NCBI RefSeq assembly: GCF_020404765.1
Contig: NZ_JAIVEM010000006.1
Location: 248,001-312,000, forward strand
Direction: 5' to 3'
From: Paenibacillus sp. BJ-4
GTDB lineage: Bacteria > Bacillota > Bacilli > Paenibacillales > Paenibacillaceae
DNA length: 64,000 bases
The translations under genes and the position numbers were made by a program. The notes under the pieces are model-generated. The model was not told the DNA's origin, did no database searches, and worked only from the letters and a program-made list of their open reading frames with translations. Positions 1-9,054 of this stretch are shown piece after piece. Position 1 is the first letter of the stretch. Every line of letters begins with the position of its first letter.

Positions 1-98
1 CGATCTATGAAAGCATTACACTAGAGGATGTAAATCGCCGTCTCAAAAATCATATCCAGTGGGATCAAATGGCAATATCTCTGGTGGTGAGTCCGTAA
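1..98 (+). CDS. M16-family peptidase-like protein, C-terminal end only (YmfH-like)
   Basis: The window opens inside a reading frame (codons from position 3) that stops with TAA at 96-98. The last 31 residues include ITLEDVNRRL and WDQMAISLVVSP, which resemble the C-terminus of the YmfH-type M16 (insulinase-like) proteins. In Bacillus these lie directly upstream of the ymfI reductase, as here. The stop overlaps the next start as TAATG, so the two genes are probably translationally coupled. Identity rests on a short tail plus gene order, so it is a reasoned guess. Confidence 0.6.
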   Translation, partial: IYESITLEDVNRRLKNHIQWDQMAISLVVSP

Positions 99-886
99 TG
101 TCTAGGGAGAGGGAACCGATGACCACCAAGAACGGAGCATTAAAAGCCATAGGCGATACGACCGTGCTGATTACAGGAGCGAGTGGGGGGATTGGGGCGG
201 CTATTGCCGAGCGTTTTGCCTCGGTAGGGATGAATGTGGCCATTCACTACATGAAGTCCCATGAAAAAGCGAATGAAGTTGCCCGTCGTTGTATGGTTTA
301 TTCGGGCAAGGTAATGACCGTGTCGGCCGATTTGCGCAGCAAGGAACAGATCGAACGTATGCGGGAAAAGCTTGAAAATCACGGAATGAAGCCGGATATT
401 CTGGTGAATAATGCTGGATTATCTCATTATGGACTGCTATCGGATGTGTCGGAAGCGGAATGGGATGAAGTGATGGCCGTCAACGTTAAGGGAACTTTTT
501 TGTGCTCGCAGGCTTTTATGCCCCATATGATTTCTCAACGCTATGGCCGCATTGTAAATGTGTCATCCGTGTGGGGAATATGTGGTGCTTCGTGCGAAGT
601 GCTGTACTCCACCACCAAAGGAGGCATTAACGCTTTCACGAAAGCGCTGGCTCAAGAGGTTGCACCTTCCGGGGTAACAGTAAATGCTGTAGCTCCGGGT
701 GCAGTGGATACCCCGATGCTGGATCATTTGGATGAGGGGGAAATTACCAGTTTGGAAGAAGAAATTCCTGCCGGGCGATTGGCTCGACCTGATGAAATTT
801 CGTCCCTGGTATATTTTCTCGCACTTCCTGAGTCAGGTTATATAAATGGTCAGGTCATAAGTCCTAATGGAGGATGGGTGACTTAA
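98..886 (+). CDS. ymfI: SDR-family reductase, probable EF-P 5-aminopentanone reductase
   Basis: This is a classical short-chain dehydrogenase. It has the NAD(P)-binding TGASGGIG near the N-terminus, NNAG in the middle, a catalytic Ser (VNVSSVWG) and YxxxK (YSTTKGG), and a C-terminal SPNGGW typical of FabG-like enzymes. In Bacillus the YmfI orthologue, in the same context before DUF3243 and DUF3388 genes, reduces the 5-aminopentanone modification on elongation factor P; that function is inferred from position. The start at 98 overlaps the upstream stop (TAATG) and has GGTGGTGAG 6 nt upstream. An ATG at 119 with AGGGAGAGGG before it is an equally possible start and would give 255 aa, closer to the usual family length. 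Confidence 0.85.
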   Translation: MSREREPMTTKNGALKAIGDTTVLITGASGGIGAAIAERFASVGMNVAIHYMKSHEKANEVARRCMVYSGKVMTVSADLRSKEQIERMREKLENHGMKPDILVNNAGLSHYGLLSDVSEAEWDEVMAVNVKGTFLCSQAFMPHMISQRYGRIVNVSSVWGICGASCEVLYSTTKGGINAFTKALAQEVAPSGVTVNAVAPGAVDTPMLDHLDEGEITSLEEEIPAGRLARPDEISSLVYFLALPESGYINGQVISPNGGWVT

Positions 887-988
887 GGAAAACAGCGTTT
901 GGAGGAATCCACCAGTATAGTAAGCGTCTGAGAAGAGAATATTACAACTGTTGATTTTAAATCTGAATCATCTAAGGAGGATTTAAGC

Positions 989-1243
989 ATGTCAACAGTT
1001 GTCAAGGATTTTGATGTTTGGAAAAAGTTCCTCGGTCAGCGCGTTGAGCAAGCGGAAAAGCTGGGAATCAGTCAGGATACCATTGCAGAGCTTGCTTATG
1101 AAATTGGTGATTTTCTGGATGAGAAGGTCGATCCAGCCAACCATTCCAACCGCGCACTGAAAGAACTGTGGGAAGTTGCCGATGAAAATGAGCGTCACAC
1201 CATCGCCCGGTTAATGGTCAAATTAGCCAAAAGCAACGTATAA
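989..1243 (+). CDS. ymfJ: DUF3243 family protein (YmfJ-like)
   Basis: An 84-residue acidic, helical protein with no membrane segment. Motifs such as VWKKFL near the start and DFLDEKVDPANHSNRALKEL fit the DUF3243 (YmfJ) family, whose function is not established. AAGGAGG lies 6-8 nt before the ATG. It sits between ymfI and the DUF3388 gene as in Bacillus, about 100 nt after ymfI, and is followed by a strong hairpin terminator, so it probably ends the upstream transcription unit. Confidence 0.85.
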   Translation: MSTVVKDFDVWKKFLGQRVEQAEKLGISQDTIAELAYEIGDFLDEKVDPANHSNRALKELWEVADENERHTIARLMVKLAKSNV

Positions 1244-1258
1244 GCAGGAATCCACATG

Positions 1259-1284
1259 AAAAGCTCCCTTTTGGGGGGCTTTTC
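1259..1284 (+). terminator. Rho-independent terminator after ymfJ
   Basis: AAAAGCTCCC and GGGGGCTTTT pair around a short TTTTG loop. The stem ends in a T run and lies 15 nt after the ymfJ stop. Confidence 0.75.
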
Positions 1285-1471
1285 TGTAATGGTTACAGAC
1301 CTGTTCTTGTAATTCCATTGTAATTTATATATCATAAACGTGATTGAAGCATACAACTCAATGGAGACCTTTCAGGTCTCAATAATTGGTTTTGTCGAAT
1401 GTTGTTATTTTATGATACAATAATGCTTTGATTGGAATTTTTGATGGTTTGAATCTGAATGAGGTGCTAAC

Positions 1472-2245
1472 GTGACGGAGGAAACGAAACAGTGGTACAT
1501 GGAGTACAAGATACATAAAAATCGACCCGGACTGCTAGGGGACATTGCTTCCATGCTTGGTATTCTGGGGGTTAATATACTGACGATCAATGGTGTTGAA
1601 GGCGAAAGACGGGGAATGTTACTGGAAACGGACGATGATGAGAAAATACGCATACTCGGAGACACGTTGAAAAAGGCCAGCAACATTACAGTCACGGCCT
1701 TGCGTGCTCCGAGACTAGTCGATATATTGGCAGTAAGACATGGCCGTTACATTGACCGGGATTCGGATGATCGTAAAACATTTCGCTTTACTCGCGATGA
1801 GCTTGGGTTGCTGGTCGATTTTTTGGGTGAAGTATTAAAGAGGGACGGCAATCAGGTCATTGGCCTTCGTGGAATGCCGCGTGTAGGTAAAACGGAATCT
1901 ATTATTGCCAGTAGCGTATGCGCCATGAAGCGCTGGACTTTTGTATCCTCGACGCTTCTGCGTCAGACGGTGCGTAGTCAGCTTTCCGAAGAGGAAATGA
2001 ACCCGAACAATGTGTTTATTATTGACGGGATTGTGAGTACGATTCGATCAAATGAAAGACATTATCACTTGCTTCAGGAAATAATGAGCATGCCAAGCAC
2101 CAAAGTAATTGAGCATCCTGACGTATTTGTGCGTGAATCGGGATACAGCTTTGACGATTTTAATTTCATTATTGAACTTCGCAATAATCCGGCTGAAGAA
2201 ATTATCTATGATACCTTTACAGCCAGTTATACAGAAGAGCTTTAA
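1472..2245 (+). CDS. ymfK: DUF3388 family protein (YmfK-like), ACT-like N-terminus plus P-loop
   Basis: 257 aa, GTG start with GAGGTG 8 nt upstream. The N-terminal ~75 residues (KIHKNRPGLLGDIASMLGIL, then GVNILTINGVEGERRGMLL) have the pattern of an ACT regulatory fold. Around residues 134-141 is GMPRVGKT, a match to Walker A, followed by a putative Walker B-like stretch NNVFIIDGIV. The family is DUF3388 (YmfK), of unknown biochemical function, conserved next to rodZ-like ymfM in Bacilli. A nucleotide-binding, ligand-sensing role is inference from the two motifs. The RodZ-like gene follows 30 nt downstream, so they are probably cotranscribed. Confidence 0.85.
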   Translation: MTEETKQWYMEYKIHKNRPGLLGDIASMLGILGVNILTINGVEGERRGMLLETDDDEKIRILGDTLKKASNITVTALRAPRLVDILAVRHGRYIDRDSDDRKTFRFTRDELGLLVDFLGEVLKRDGNQVIGLRGMPRVGKTESIIASSVCAMKRWTFVSSTLLRQTVRSQLSEEEMNPNNVFIIDGIVSTIRSNERHYHLLQEIMSMPSTKVIEHPDVFVRESGYSFDDFNFIIELRNNPAEEIIYDTFTASYTEEL

Positions 2246-2275
2246 AAAAGCGTAATTATACAAGGAGATGATGAC

Positions 2276-3373
2276 ATGTCAGAACTGGGTCAGCAATTAA
2301 AGGAGGCCCGGCTGCAAAAAGGATTGAGCCTTGACGATGTTCAGGAAATGACGAAGATACGCAAACGTTATCTGGAAGCCATTGAGACGGGCGATTACAA
2401 AGTGCTGCCGGGAAGCTTTTATGTCAGAGCTTTTATTAAAACTTACGCCGAAACGGTCGGTTTAAATCCTGATGAAATTTTGGAAGGACATCAAAGCAAT
2501 GTACCTGAACCAGAACCAGAAGCGGTTATGGAGCCTGTTACACAGAAACGCTCTAGCCGTCCCGCTACAATTGGGAATCTTAAGTGGTTGCCTACCGCGT
2601 TAATGTGGCTTTTTCTAGTTCTTATTGTTGGGGTTATTTATGCTTATTGGGTGAGCAACAATCATTCAGCTCCAAAAACAGCAGAAAACACAACACCGAT
2701 CACAACACCAAGTTCGTCTACTCCTGACACTACGAAGGGTGGAACTACGACGCAACCGCAGGACACAACACCAGCCCAGCCGGATAATAATAGCCAAACG
2801 ACGGCTCCTAACGGCGGTGGCGGGCAAACCTCTGATACAGGACAAACAGGACAGACTCAGCCAGGTGGTACGGGAACTGATAATCCCAATGGAACTTCAC
2901 CTGACAACAGCCAGCAGCCGAATACGACTACGCCACAACAAGGTGTAACTGTGGCACAGGACGGCAAGCAAGGCAAAACGACGATTTTCAAGGTCTCTAG
3001 TGCGACTGGGGCCACGGTCAAGGTTGATATTAAAGCAACGGGCGAAAGCTGGCTTGAGGTGTACAAGGGACAAAACTCCCGTGGTGAAAAGCTGAGCTAT
3101 GGTATGACTAAAAGCGGGGATGTCATGTCCTTTGACATTGGTCCGGAGGGTTTATATATCAAATCAGGACGTTCTTCTGCTACAGATATTTCCGTAGCTG
3201 GTCAGCCGATAACTGATAACAAATCGACTACTCGTGTACTGATACAGCAAGGAGAAACTTCTTCTACCGGAACGAGTGCCGGTGTGGCGGGTTCATCTAC
3301 GGATTCGACGACAGGTAGTAATACGGATTCAGCGCCAAGCGGTACAGACTCCACAACTACGAACGGCGAATAG
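2276..3373 (+). CDS. rodZ: RodZ-like helix-turn-helix membrane protein (YmfM-like)
   Basis: 365 aa. Residues 1-70 form a RodZ-type HTH (LGQQLKEARLQKGLSLDDV, then TKIRKRYLEAIETGDY). A single transmembrane helix lies at about 107-125 (LMWLFLVLIVGVIYAYWVS). The next ~110 residues are a low-complexity Thr/Pro/Gln/Asn/Gly linker. A C-terminal beta-rich domain follows (VKVDIKATGESWLEVY), matching the periplasmic-side RodZ domain (DUF4115), and then another Ser/Thr/Gly tail. RodZ links MreB to cell-wall elongation; that role is inferred from family. The long repetitive linker and tail are longer than in many homologues. SD is AAGGAG, 7 nt before the ATG. Confidence 0.85.
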   Translation: MSELGQQLKEARLQKGLSLDDVQEMTKIRKRYLEAIETGDYKVLPGSFYVRAFIKTYAETVGLNPDEILEGHQSNVPEPEPEAVMEPVTQKRSSRPATIGNLKWLPTALMWLFLVLIVGVIYAYWVSNNHSAPKTAENTTPITTPSSSTPDTTKGGTTTQPQDTTPAQPDNNSQTTAPNGGGGQTSDTGQTGQTQPGGTGTDNPNGTSPDNSQQPNTTTPQQGVTVAQDGKQGKTTIFKVSSATGATVKVDIKATGESWLEVYKGQNSRGEKLSYGMTKSGDVMSFDIGPEGLYIKSGRSSATDISVAGQPITDNKSTTRVLIQQGETSSTGTSAGVAGSSTDSTTGSNTDSAPSGTDSTTTNGE

Positions 3374-3456
3374 ACACCTTCATGCGAGTAAATACTAATG
3401 ACTGTAATTTTGGGATGCCAGTCATTTTATTTTCCGCAAAGTGAGGTGTATACGTT

Positions 3457-3621
3457 ATGACCGTTAGCTGGATCGTGACTGGGCTGGGGATAATTGTCAG
3501 TTTACTTGGCTATTATCTGACACCGAGTGCTTGGGGCTATGGCATACTGGGCTTTGGTCTTGCTCACATTGTGCTTGGAGTTTTGGATATGTTCCGAACT
3601 TCAACCCGCGTTCACCATTAG
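3457..3621 (+). CDS. Small hydrophobic membrane protein (54 aa)
   Basis: A short ORF between the rodZ-like gene and a terminator. It has GTGAGGTG upstream of the ATG. The product is two hydrophobic helices (WIVTGLGIIVSLLGYYL and GYGILGFGLAHIVLGVLDMF) with a short basic tail ending RTSTRVHH, so it is probably an integral membrane protein. I do not recognise the family. The SD, the compact spacing to the previous gene and the terminator 25 nt after its stop support it being real and the last gene of this operon. Confidence 0.65.
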   Translation: MTVSWIVTGLGIIVSLLGYYLTPSAWGYGILGFGLAHIVLGVLDMFRTSTRVHH

Positions 3622-3646
3622 ACATGTTGAATCGTGGAATGAAATA

Positions 3647-3686
3647 AAGGCGTTTTTGTCAGAGAAACTGGCAAGAACGCCTTTTT
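3647..3686 (+). terminator. Rho-independent terminator
   Basis: AAGGCGTTTTTGTC pairs with GGCAAGAACGCCTT across a 9-nt loop, followed by T residues. It ends the rodZ-like/small membrane protein unit. Confidence 0.75.
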
Positions 3687-3767
3687 AGTGAGCGGATTAT
3701 TGGATTTTTGTAAATGACTAGCCTATAATTAGATATTGAACTTTGTTGTGGAAAGGGAAGTGAAACG

Positions 3768-4259
3768 ATGGCTTCAGAAAATTCATTTGATATCGTCTCC
3801 AAAATGGATATGCAGGAGTTAACGAATGCAGTTCATCAGACGGAGCGTGAAATTGAAACACGGTTTGATTTCAAGGGGAGTAAAAGTAGCCTAAAGCTTG
3901 AAAAAGAAGCTCTTACGATTGCATCGGAAGACGAATACAAGCTGAATGCGGTTATTGATATTTTACAATCTAAAATGGTCAAGCGGGGATTGTCTCTTAA
4001 AAATGTGGAGTTTGGCAAGCTGGAACCAGCTTCTTTGGGTTCAGTACGCCAACGTCTTACGCTCAAGCAGGGGATTGACCAGGATAATGCCAAAAAAATT
4101 AACATTCTGATTCGAGATTCCAAGCTAAAAGTGAAAAGTCAGATTCAAGGTGATCAAATTCGCGTGACCGGAAAAAGCAGGGATGATTTACAGGCGATCA
4201 TTCAATTGCTGCGTAAAGCTGATTTGCCATTGGAGCTCCAATTTACGAACATGAAATAA
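3768..4259 (+). CDS. yajQ: YajQ-family nucleotide-binding protein (DUF520)
   Basis: 163 aa, typical length for YajQ. Characteristic motifs are SFDIVSKMDMQEL at the start, ETRFDFKGSKSS, VKRGLSLKNVEFG and the C-terminal DLPLELQFTNMK. Family members bind nucleotides and some are described as c-di-GMP effectors; the ligand here cannot be read from sequence. A GGGAAGTG SD precedes the ATG. It sits alone between a terminator and pgsA. Confidence 0.92.
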   Translation: MASENSFDIVSKMDMQELTNAVHQTEREIETRFDFKGSKSSLKLEKEALTIASEDEYKLNAVIDILQSKMVKRGLSLKNVEFGKLEPASLGSVRQRLTLKQGIDQDNAKKINILIRDSKLKVKSQIQGDQIRVTGKSRDDLQAIIQLLRKADLPLELQFTNMK

Positions 4260-4468
4260 AGCCGTTTTCCCTCATGCTTTGTGTAGGAAAAAACGTTGCT
4301 TGATGTGGGGCAGGTTATTTTGACATGCGTTTTGCACCATATTATACTTGTAACGAAATGCAGACAATTCAGGTGTATAGCGCTTGTCGGAAGCGATTTA
4401 CATAGGATTGAATTCAATCCGAAAACTGCCATTTGTAATCAAGTACGATAATTAGGGGAGAGTGTGTT

Positions 4469-5056
4469 GTGAATTTACCCAACAGAATTACAATTACGCG
4501 GATTTGCCTTATTCCGGTGATGATGCTGGCTTTGCTGGTGGACTTTGACTTTTATCCGCCGCCGATTGAGATCGGAGCTTTTAAGTTGCCGTACAATCAG
4601 CTGATAGCGGCTATCATTTTCCTCATAGCAGCCAGCACGGATGGTCTTGACGGATACTTGGCCCGTAAGAATAACATGGTCACCAATTTGGGCAAGCTGT
4701 TGGACCCCCTTGCTGATAAGCTGTTGGTAACCGCCATTTTGGTTTCTTTGGTAGAAATGGGTAAGATTGATTCGTGGATTGTCGTTGTGATTGTTAGCCG
4801 TGAGTTCGCGGTTACGGGTCTGCGTCAGATTGCCTTGCTGGACGGTTCAGTGGTCGCTGCAAGCAACTGGGGCAAATTAAAGACGATTATTCAGATTGTT
4901 GCCATTGTAGCGCTGCTCATTAATAATTTCCCGTTTGTTTTTCTGGGTGTTCCGTTCGATTTAATAGCGATGTGGGCGGCTGCGTTAGTTACCATTTATT
5001 CGGGTATAGATTACTTTGTGAAGAATATCCATTTGCTGAGTTCCTCCAAAGTTTAA
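4469..5056 (+). CDS. pgsA: CDP-diacylglycerol-glycerol-3-phosphate 3-phosphatidyltransferase
   Basis: 195 aa integral membrane enzyme making phosphatidylglycerolphosphate, the first step to phosphatidylglycerol and cardiolipin. It contains the CDP-alcohol phosphotransferase signature as DGYLARK...GKLLDPLADK, with the conserved Asp residues present, at about residues 61-84. Several hydrophobic helices surround it. Start is GTG with AGGGGAGAG upstream. Placement directly before cinA and recA matches Bacilli. Confidence 0.95.
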   Translation: MNLPNRITITRICLIPVMMLALLVDFDFYPPPIEIGAFKLPYNQLIAAIIFLIAASTDGLDGYLARKNNMVTNLGKLLDPLADKLLVTAILVSLVEMGKIDSWIVVVIVSREFAVTGLRQIALLDGSVVAASNWGKLKTIIQIVAIVALLINNFPFVFLGVPFDLIAMWAAALVTIYSGIDYFVKNIHLLSSSKV

Positions 5057-5150
5057 CAGGATAAAATTTAAGGGAACAGCAATAGAACCATACTTATTGC
5101 TGTTTCTTTACATAATTCCCACAACATTTGCAGTACAGGAGGAAAAGACA

Positions 5151-6419
5151 ATGAAAGCTGAAATTATCGCAGTAGGAACAGAACTATTGCTTGGACAAAT
5201 CGTGAACACAAATGCTCAATATTTGTCACAAGAGTTAGCCGCAATCGGAATTGATGTATATTTTCAGACTGTAGTTGGCGATAACATGGATCGGCTTCAG
5301 GAAGCGGTACGACTGGCTCAGAAGCGTGCGGATATTATTTTGTTTTCCGGTGGTTTGGGACCAACTCAGGATGATTTGACAAAAGATGCGATAGCTGCTG
5401 TACTCGGACGGAAATTGCACATAGATCGTCTTGCCATGGACAAGCTCGAACAGTTTTTCCGCAACCGTGGGGTAGAAATGACCGAGAACAACCGCCGTCA
5501 GGCGCTTTCTATTGAAGGGGCTACCCCGCTTGAAAATGAGACAGGATTGGCTATAGGCGATGCAATTGCACAGGATGGTAAATTTTATGTGGTTTTACCT
5601 GGGCCTCCTAAGGAACTTAAACCGATGTTTGAAAATCAAGCGAAGCCTTGGCTGCTTCAACAGGCATTAAGCGGTAAAGAAATGCCGATTTATTCGAAAA
5701 TGCTAAAATTTGCAGGGATTGGTGAGTCTGCGCTGGAAACCCGACTCCTAGATCTGATTCAATCCCAGACGGACCCGACTATTGCTCCTTATGCCAAGGA
5801 AGGGGAAGTCACGATCCGCATATCCACCAAGGCGGCTAGTGAAAGCGAAGCGTTAATCAAGCTGACGGCTACGGAAGCAGAAATTCAACAACGTCTTTCC
5901 GAACACATGTATGCAAGCGAGGATGTTACGCTGGAGAAGGTCATCGTGGACTTGATGTCCAAACGCGGGCTAACTGTTAGTGCTGCGGAAAGCTGTACAG
6001 GCGGGATGCTGATGGAGCACATTACTTCCGTGCCGGGTAGCGCTGTTATGTTTCAAGGTGGCATCGTGTGTTATTCCAATGAAATGAAGATGAAGCTGCT
6101 CAACGTTCCTCATGATTATTTGGAAGGGGATCAAGCGCCCGGCGCAGTGAGCAAGGAAGTGGCCCTTGTGCTTGCGGAGCAGGCAAGAATGGTCATGGAC
6201 AGCGATTTCGGACTTTCAGTCACAGGTGTAGCCGGACCTGGATTTTCCGAACGGAAGCCTGTAGGCTTGGTATACATCGGCATTGCTGAACGGGACAAGG
6301 AAACGGAAGTATATGAGCTGAATCTGAGCGGAAACCGTGAAACAATCCGTTTGCGATCTGTCAAAGCAATCCTGTACAGATTGTGGCGCAGATTGGTGGA
6401 GAACGAGAAGCTCTCTTAA
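5151..6419 (+). CDS. cinA: CinA, competence/damage-inducible protein, probable nicotinamide-nucleotide amidase
   Basis: 422 aa. The N-terminal molybdopterin-binding-like (COG1058) domain begins KAEIIAVGTELL and includes SGGLGPTQDDLTKD. The C-terminal CinA domain contains AAESCTGG and SVTGVAGPG, typical of the NMN deamidase domain. Start at 5151 was chosen because AGGAGGAAA lies 5-6 nt upstream and the protein then begins at the conserved first strand; an upstream in-frame start would add 18 unrelated residues. The family works in pyridine-nucleotide recycling and is often cotranscribed with recA, which lies 239 nt on. Confidence 0.93.
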   Translation: MKAEIIAVGTELLLGQIVNTNAQYLSQELAAIGIDVYFQTVVGDNMDRLQEAVRLAQKRADIILFSGGLGPTQDDLTKDAIAAVLGRKLHIDRLAMDKLEQFFRNRGVEMTENNRRQALSIEGATPLENETGLAIGDAIAQDGKFYVVLPGPPKELKPMFENQAKPWLLQQALSGKEMPIYSKMLKFAGIGESALETRLLDLIQSQTDPTIAPYAKEGEVTIRISTKAASESEALIKLTATEAEIQQRLSEHMYASEDVTLEKVIVDLMSKRGLTVSAAESCTGGMLMEHITSVPGSAVMFQGGIVCYSNEMKMKLLNVPHDYLEGDQAPGAVSKEVALVLAEQARMVMDSDFGLSVTGVAGPGFSERKPVGLVYIGIAERDKETEVYELNLSGNRETIRLRSVKAILYRLWRRLVENEKLS

Positions 6420-6485
6420 TGGTGAGACAGTGCGAATCATAGAGTTGTTTTTGATAGACCATTCATGATATAATTATACTATCGG

Positions 6486-6527
6486 AAGAACCGTTGCAAA
6501 GCCTTTTGCCTGCGGTTCTTTTTTTAT
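6486..6527 (+). terminator. Rho-independent terminator between cinA and recA
   Basis: AAGAACCG and CGGTTCTT flank an inner GCAAA/TTTGC-like region and are followed by seven T residues. This suggests recA has its own promoter, although readthrough is common in this cluster. Confidence 0.7.
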
Positions 6528-6658
6528 TTTAAGAGACGGGTGCAATTATAGTAGAGAACCAACTGAGTAAAAAAACGAATGTATGTTCGAAAAAATGCTT
6601 GGCAAGCGTGTCAAAACAAGGTATTATTAAAGTACAAACAATGAAGGATGTGAGTTTA

Positions 6659-7720
6659 TTGTCAGATCGTCGTGCTGCGCTGGATATGGCGCTCCGTCAA
6701 ATAGAAAAGCAATTCGGTAAAGGTTCCATTATGAAGTTGGGAGAGTCCACTCATATGCAAGTGGAAACGATCCCCAGTGGTTCAATTGCTTTGGATATTG
6801 CGTTAGGAACGGGCGGCTTTCCAAGAGGCCGGATTATTGAAGTTTATGGACCGGAATCATCCGGTAAAACGACAGTAGCTCTTCATGCTATCGCAGAGGT
6901 GCAAAAAACAGGCGGACAAGCCGCCTTTATCGATGCCGAGCATGCGCTTGATCCGTCGTATGCGAGCAAGCTCGGTGTTAATATTGATGAGCTGTTACTA
7001 TCACAACCAGATACAGGAGAACAGGCGCTGGAGATTGCCGAAGCTCTTGTACGTAGTGGAGCGGTAGACATTATCGTCATTGACTCTGTAGCGGCACTTG
7101 TGCCGAAGGCAGAGATTGAAGGCGAAATGGGGGATTCCCACGTCGGTCTTCAAGCTCGCTTGATGTCGCAGGCATTGCGTAAGCTGTCTGGAGCCATTAA
7201 TAAATCGAAAACTATTGCTATCTTTATTAACCAGCTGCGTGAAAAAGTAGGCGTTATGTTCGGTAACCCTGAAACCACACCAGGTGGACGTGCATTGAAG
7301 TTTTACTCAACAGTACGCTTGGATGTCCGCCGTATTGAAAGCTTGAAGATGGGTAACGACATCGTGGGTAACCGCACACGTATTAAAGTCGTGAAGAATA
7401 AAGTTGCCCCTCCTTTCCGTCAGGCTGAAGTGGACATTATGTACGGTGAGGGTATTTCCAAAGAAGGTAGCTTGATCGACATCGGTACGGAGCATGACAT
7501 TGTCGACAAGAGCGGAGCCTGGTATTCCTATGAGGGCGAGCGCCTTGGTCAAGGACGTGAGAATGCGAAGCAATTTTTGAAGGAAAATCCGAACATTGCT
7601 AGCACAATCGAGCAAAAAATTCGGGTGGCGAGTAATTTAATTACGACGGTTGCTCCACCGACAGAAGAAGAGTTGGCGAAGGAAGCTAAAGAAGAGCAGG
7701 AATTGCTAGAGCTTGAATAA
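6659..7720 (+). CDS. recA: Recombinase RecA
   Basis: 353 aa, normal length. The N-terminus is [21 protein letters not shown], Walker A is GPESSGKTT, and the L1/L2 regions ([20 protein letters not shown] and [13 protein letters not shown]) are intact, with an acidic C-terminal tail. The TTG at 6659 is favoured because AAGGATGTG lies about 10 nt upstream and the protein then begins as in other RecAs. Longer in-frame starts add residues without homology. RecA catalyses strand exchange and triggers LexA cleavage. Confidence 0.97.
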   Translation: MSDRRAALDMALRQIEKQFGKGSIMKLGESTHMQVETIPSGSIALDIALGTGGFPRGRIIEVYGPESSGKTTVALHAIAEVQKTGGQAAFIDAEHALDPSYASKLGVNIDELLLSQPDTGEQALEIAEALVRSGAVDIIVIDSVAALVPKAEIEGEMGDSHVGLQARLMSQALRKLSGAINKSKTIAIFINQLREKVGVMFGNPETTPGGRALKFYSTVRLDVRRIESLKMGNDIVGNRTRIKVVKNKVAPPFRQAEVDIMYGEGISKEGSLIDIGTEHDIVDKSGAWYSYEGERLGQGRENAKQFLKENPNIASTIEQKIRVASNLITTVAPPTEEELAKEAKEEQELLELE

Positions 7721-7805
7721 GCTTGGCTGAATCTTGGTTTCTGTTCTGTCATGTGAACTGTAGCCTGGGGATTATGGCACAGTCCGTTTGAATAGCATAA
7801 TTCTG

Positions 7806-7835
7806 ATGCCCTGCACAGTTGTGCAGGGCATTTTT
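7806..7835 (+). terminator. Rho-independent terminator after recA
   Basis: A perfect 11-bp stem, ATGCCCTGCAC/GTGCAGGGCAT, with an AGTT loop, ends in a T run. It lies about 85 nt after the recA stop. Confidence 0.88.
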
Positions 7836-7930
7836 GCATCGAACGCGGCCTGTTCTGTCAGTGGAATCTAACTTTTGCGTGGCAGGCGCTCTCAGCTTGC
7901 CTTCGTGAATTTCAAAGTGAGGGAAGCACA

Positions 7931-8680
7931 TTGCAATTGCAGAATGAAGATGAATATACCTCGGAAGAAAATGAGCAGCAAGGTATTTCTCATTTTCCGG
8001 ATAACGAAGAATTGATGATTACCAAGGTGGAGCAGGGACAGGGGCGCAAACGAGGAAGATATATCATTCATTTCGGCCCGTATTCACTGTCCGTGTTAGA
8101 AGATGTAATGATCAAGTACAATATGTTTAAAGGAACGGCGTTCGACAAAAAAGAATTGGAAGATATCGTTCTAGTAGATGAAAAGCAGCAGGGTTACGTA
8201 TATGCGCTCCATTATTTGGGGCGAAAGCCGCGTACACGCCAGGAAATTGCACAGCGATTGGTGCAAAAGGAACTGGATCAGGCTGTTATAGATGAAGTGT
8301 TGGCGCGACTGGAAAGGGAACGGCTCGTGGATGATGATTTGTACGCCCGCCAGTGGGCAAGGCAGCGTATAACGAGCCAACGTAAGGGGAAGATGTGGGT
8401 AAGGCAGGAGCTTCGTCAGAAGGGCATCTCAAAAGCCTCTATCGGGGAAGCTTTAGGAGAGATCACCGATAACGAAGAGTGGGAGAGCGCTTTAGTTATT
8501 GGACGTAAGAAATGGGAACAGGTACGCGGTGATGTGACGGAGAAAAAACGGAAAACGTATCCTTTTCTCATGAGACGCGGATACTCGGGTGACATGACAC
8601 GCCGAGTAGTCAATCATCTCACTGCGGCTGAGCAAAACGGAACTTATGAAGACGAGGAATTATCGCAGTGGGATGAATAG
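7931..8680 (+). CDS. recX: Regulatory protein RecX
   Basis: 249 aa with three RecX helical repeats. YALHYLGRKPRTRQEIAQRL and LERERLVDDDLYARQWARQR are diagnostic, and a third repeat follows (YPFLMRRGYSGDMTRRVVNHL). RecX binds RecA filaments and limits their activity. The ~60-residue N-terminal extension seen here is common in Bacilli. Start is TTG with GAGGGAAG upstream; an internal ATG at residue 30 is an alternative. It lies downstream of recA past a terminator, so readthrough or its own promoter is needed. Confidence 0.9.
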   Translation: MQLQNEDEYTSEENEQQGISHFPDNEELMITKVEQGQGRKRGRYIIHFGPYSLSVLEDVMIKYNMFKGTAFDKKELEDIVLVDEKQQGYVYALHYLGRKPRTRQEIAQRLVQKELDQAVIDEVLARLERERLVDDDLYARQWARQRITSQRKGKMWVRQELRQKGISKASIGEALGEITDNEEWESALVIGRKKWEQVRGDVTEKKRKTYPFLMRRGYSGDMTRRVVNHLTAAEQNGTYEDEELSQWDE

Positions 8681-8781
8681 TTGTTAACTGTCGGTCATTC
8701 ATCGGATGATGACCTGACTGGTCAGGGCAAGCAGGTTATTACATGGAAACAACACGGCAACTTACTAAAGTTTGCATTCCC

Positions 8782-8811
8782 TTGACAATGCCATTTGTCA
8801 AATAATAAAAT
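8782..8811 (+). promoter_or_regulatory. Sigma-A-type promoter with inverted repeat, upstream of rny
   Basis: TTGACA (8782-8787), 18-nt spacer and TAAAAT (8806-8811). The -35 box forms one arm of an inverted repeat, TTGACA...TGTCAA (8782-8801), which could be an operator. It would give a ~240-nt leader for rny, including a small CCAAGG/CCTTGG hairpin at 9014-9029. Confidence 0.6.
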
Positions 8812-9054
8812 ATATATGAAACGATACTTGTGGAATGCCCTTTTTCCTTCCAAAAAAGCGGAATCCACGGTAAGTTCTCATCGCCAAATAACAAGTGATG
8901 CCGCTATGCCAGGCGGAATTGTACATGTGAAAGCATGTGCATATGAAATGAAACGACCTTGTGTCGTTATCTTAGTTTGACGATTAAAGTAAATGTGACA
9001 ATTGCAAAAAGTCCCAAGGAATGCCTTGGAGGAACCAACGGGGAGGTGAACAGT
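8812..9054. other. rny 5' leader region
   Basis: After the promoter at 8782 lies a ~240-nt stretch with no convincing gene. It contains a long imperfect hairpin, GTGGAATGCC... to ...GGAATCCAC (about 8829-8870), and the perfect small stem CCAAGG-AATG-CCTTGG (9014-9029) shortly before the SD. Confidence 0.5.

Noticed and set aside
8795..8980. 61-codon plus-strand frame before rny
   Set aside because: No SD, lies right on the promoter start region, no recognisable features; better explained as leader.
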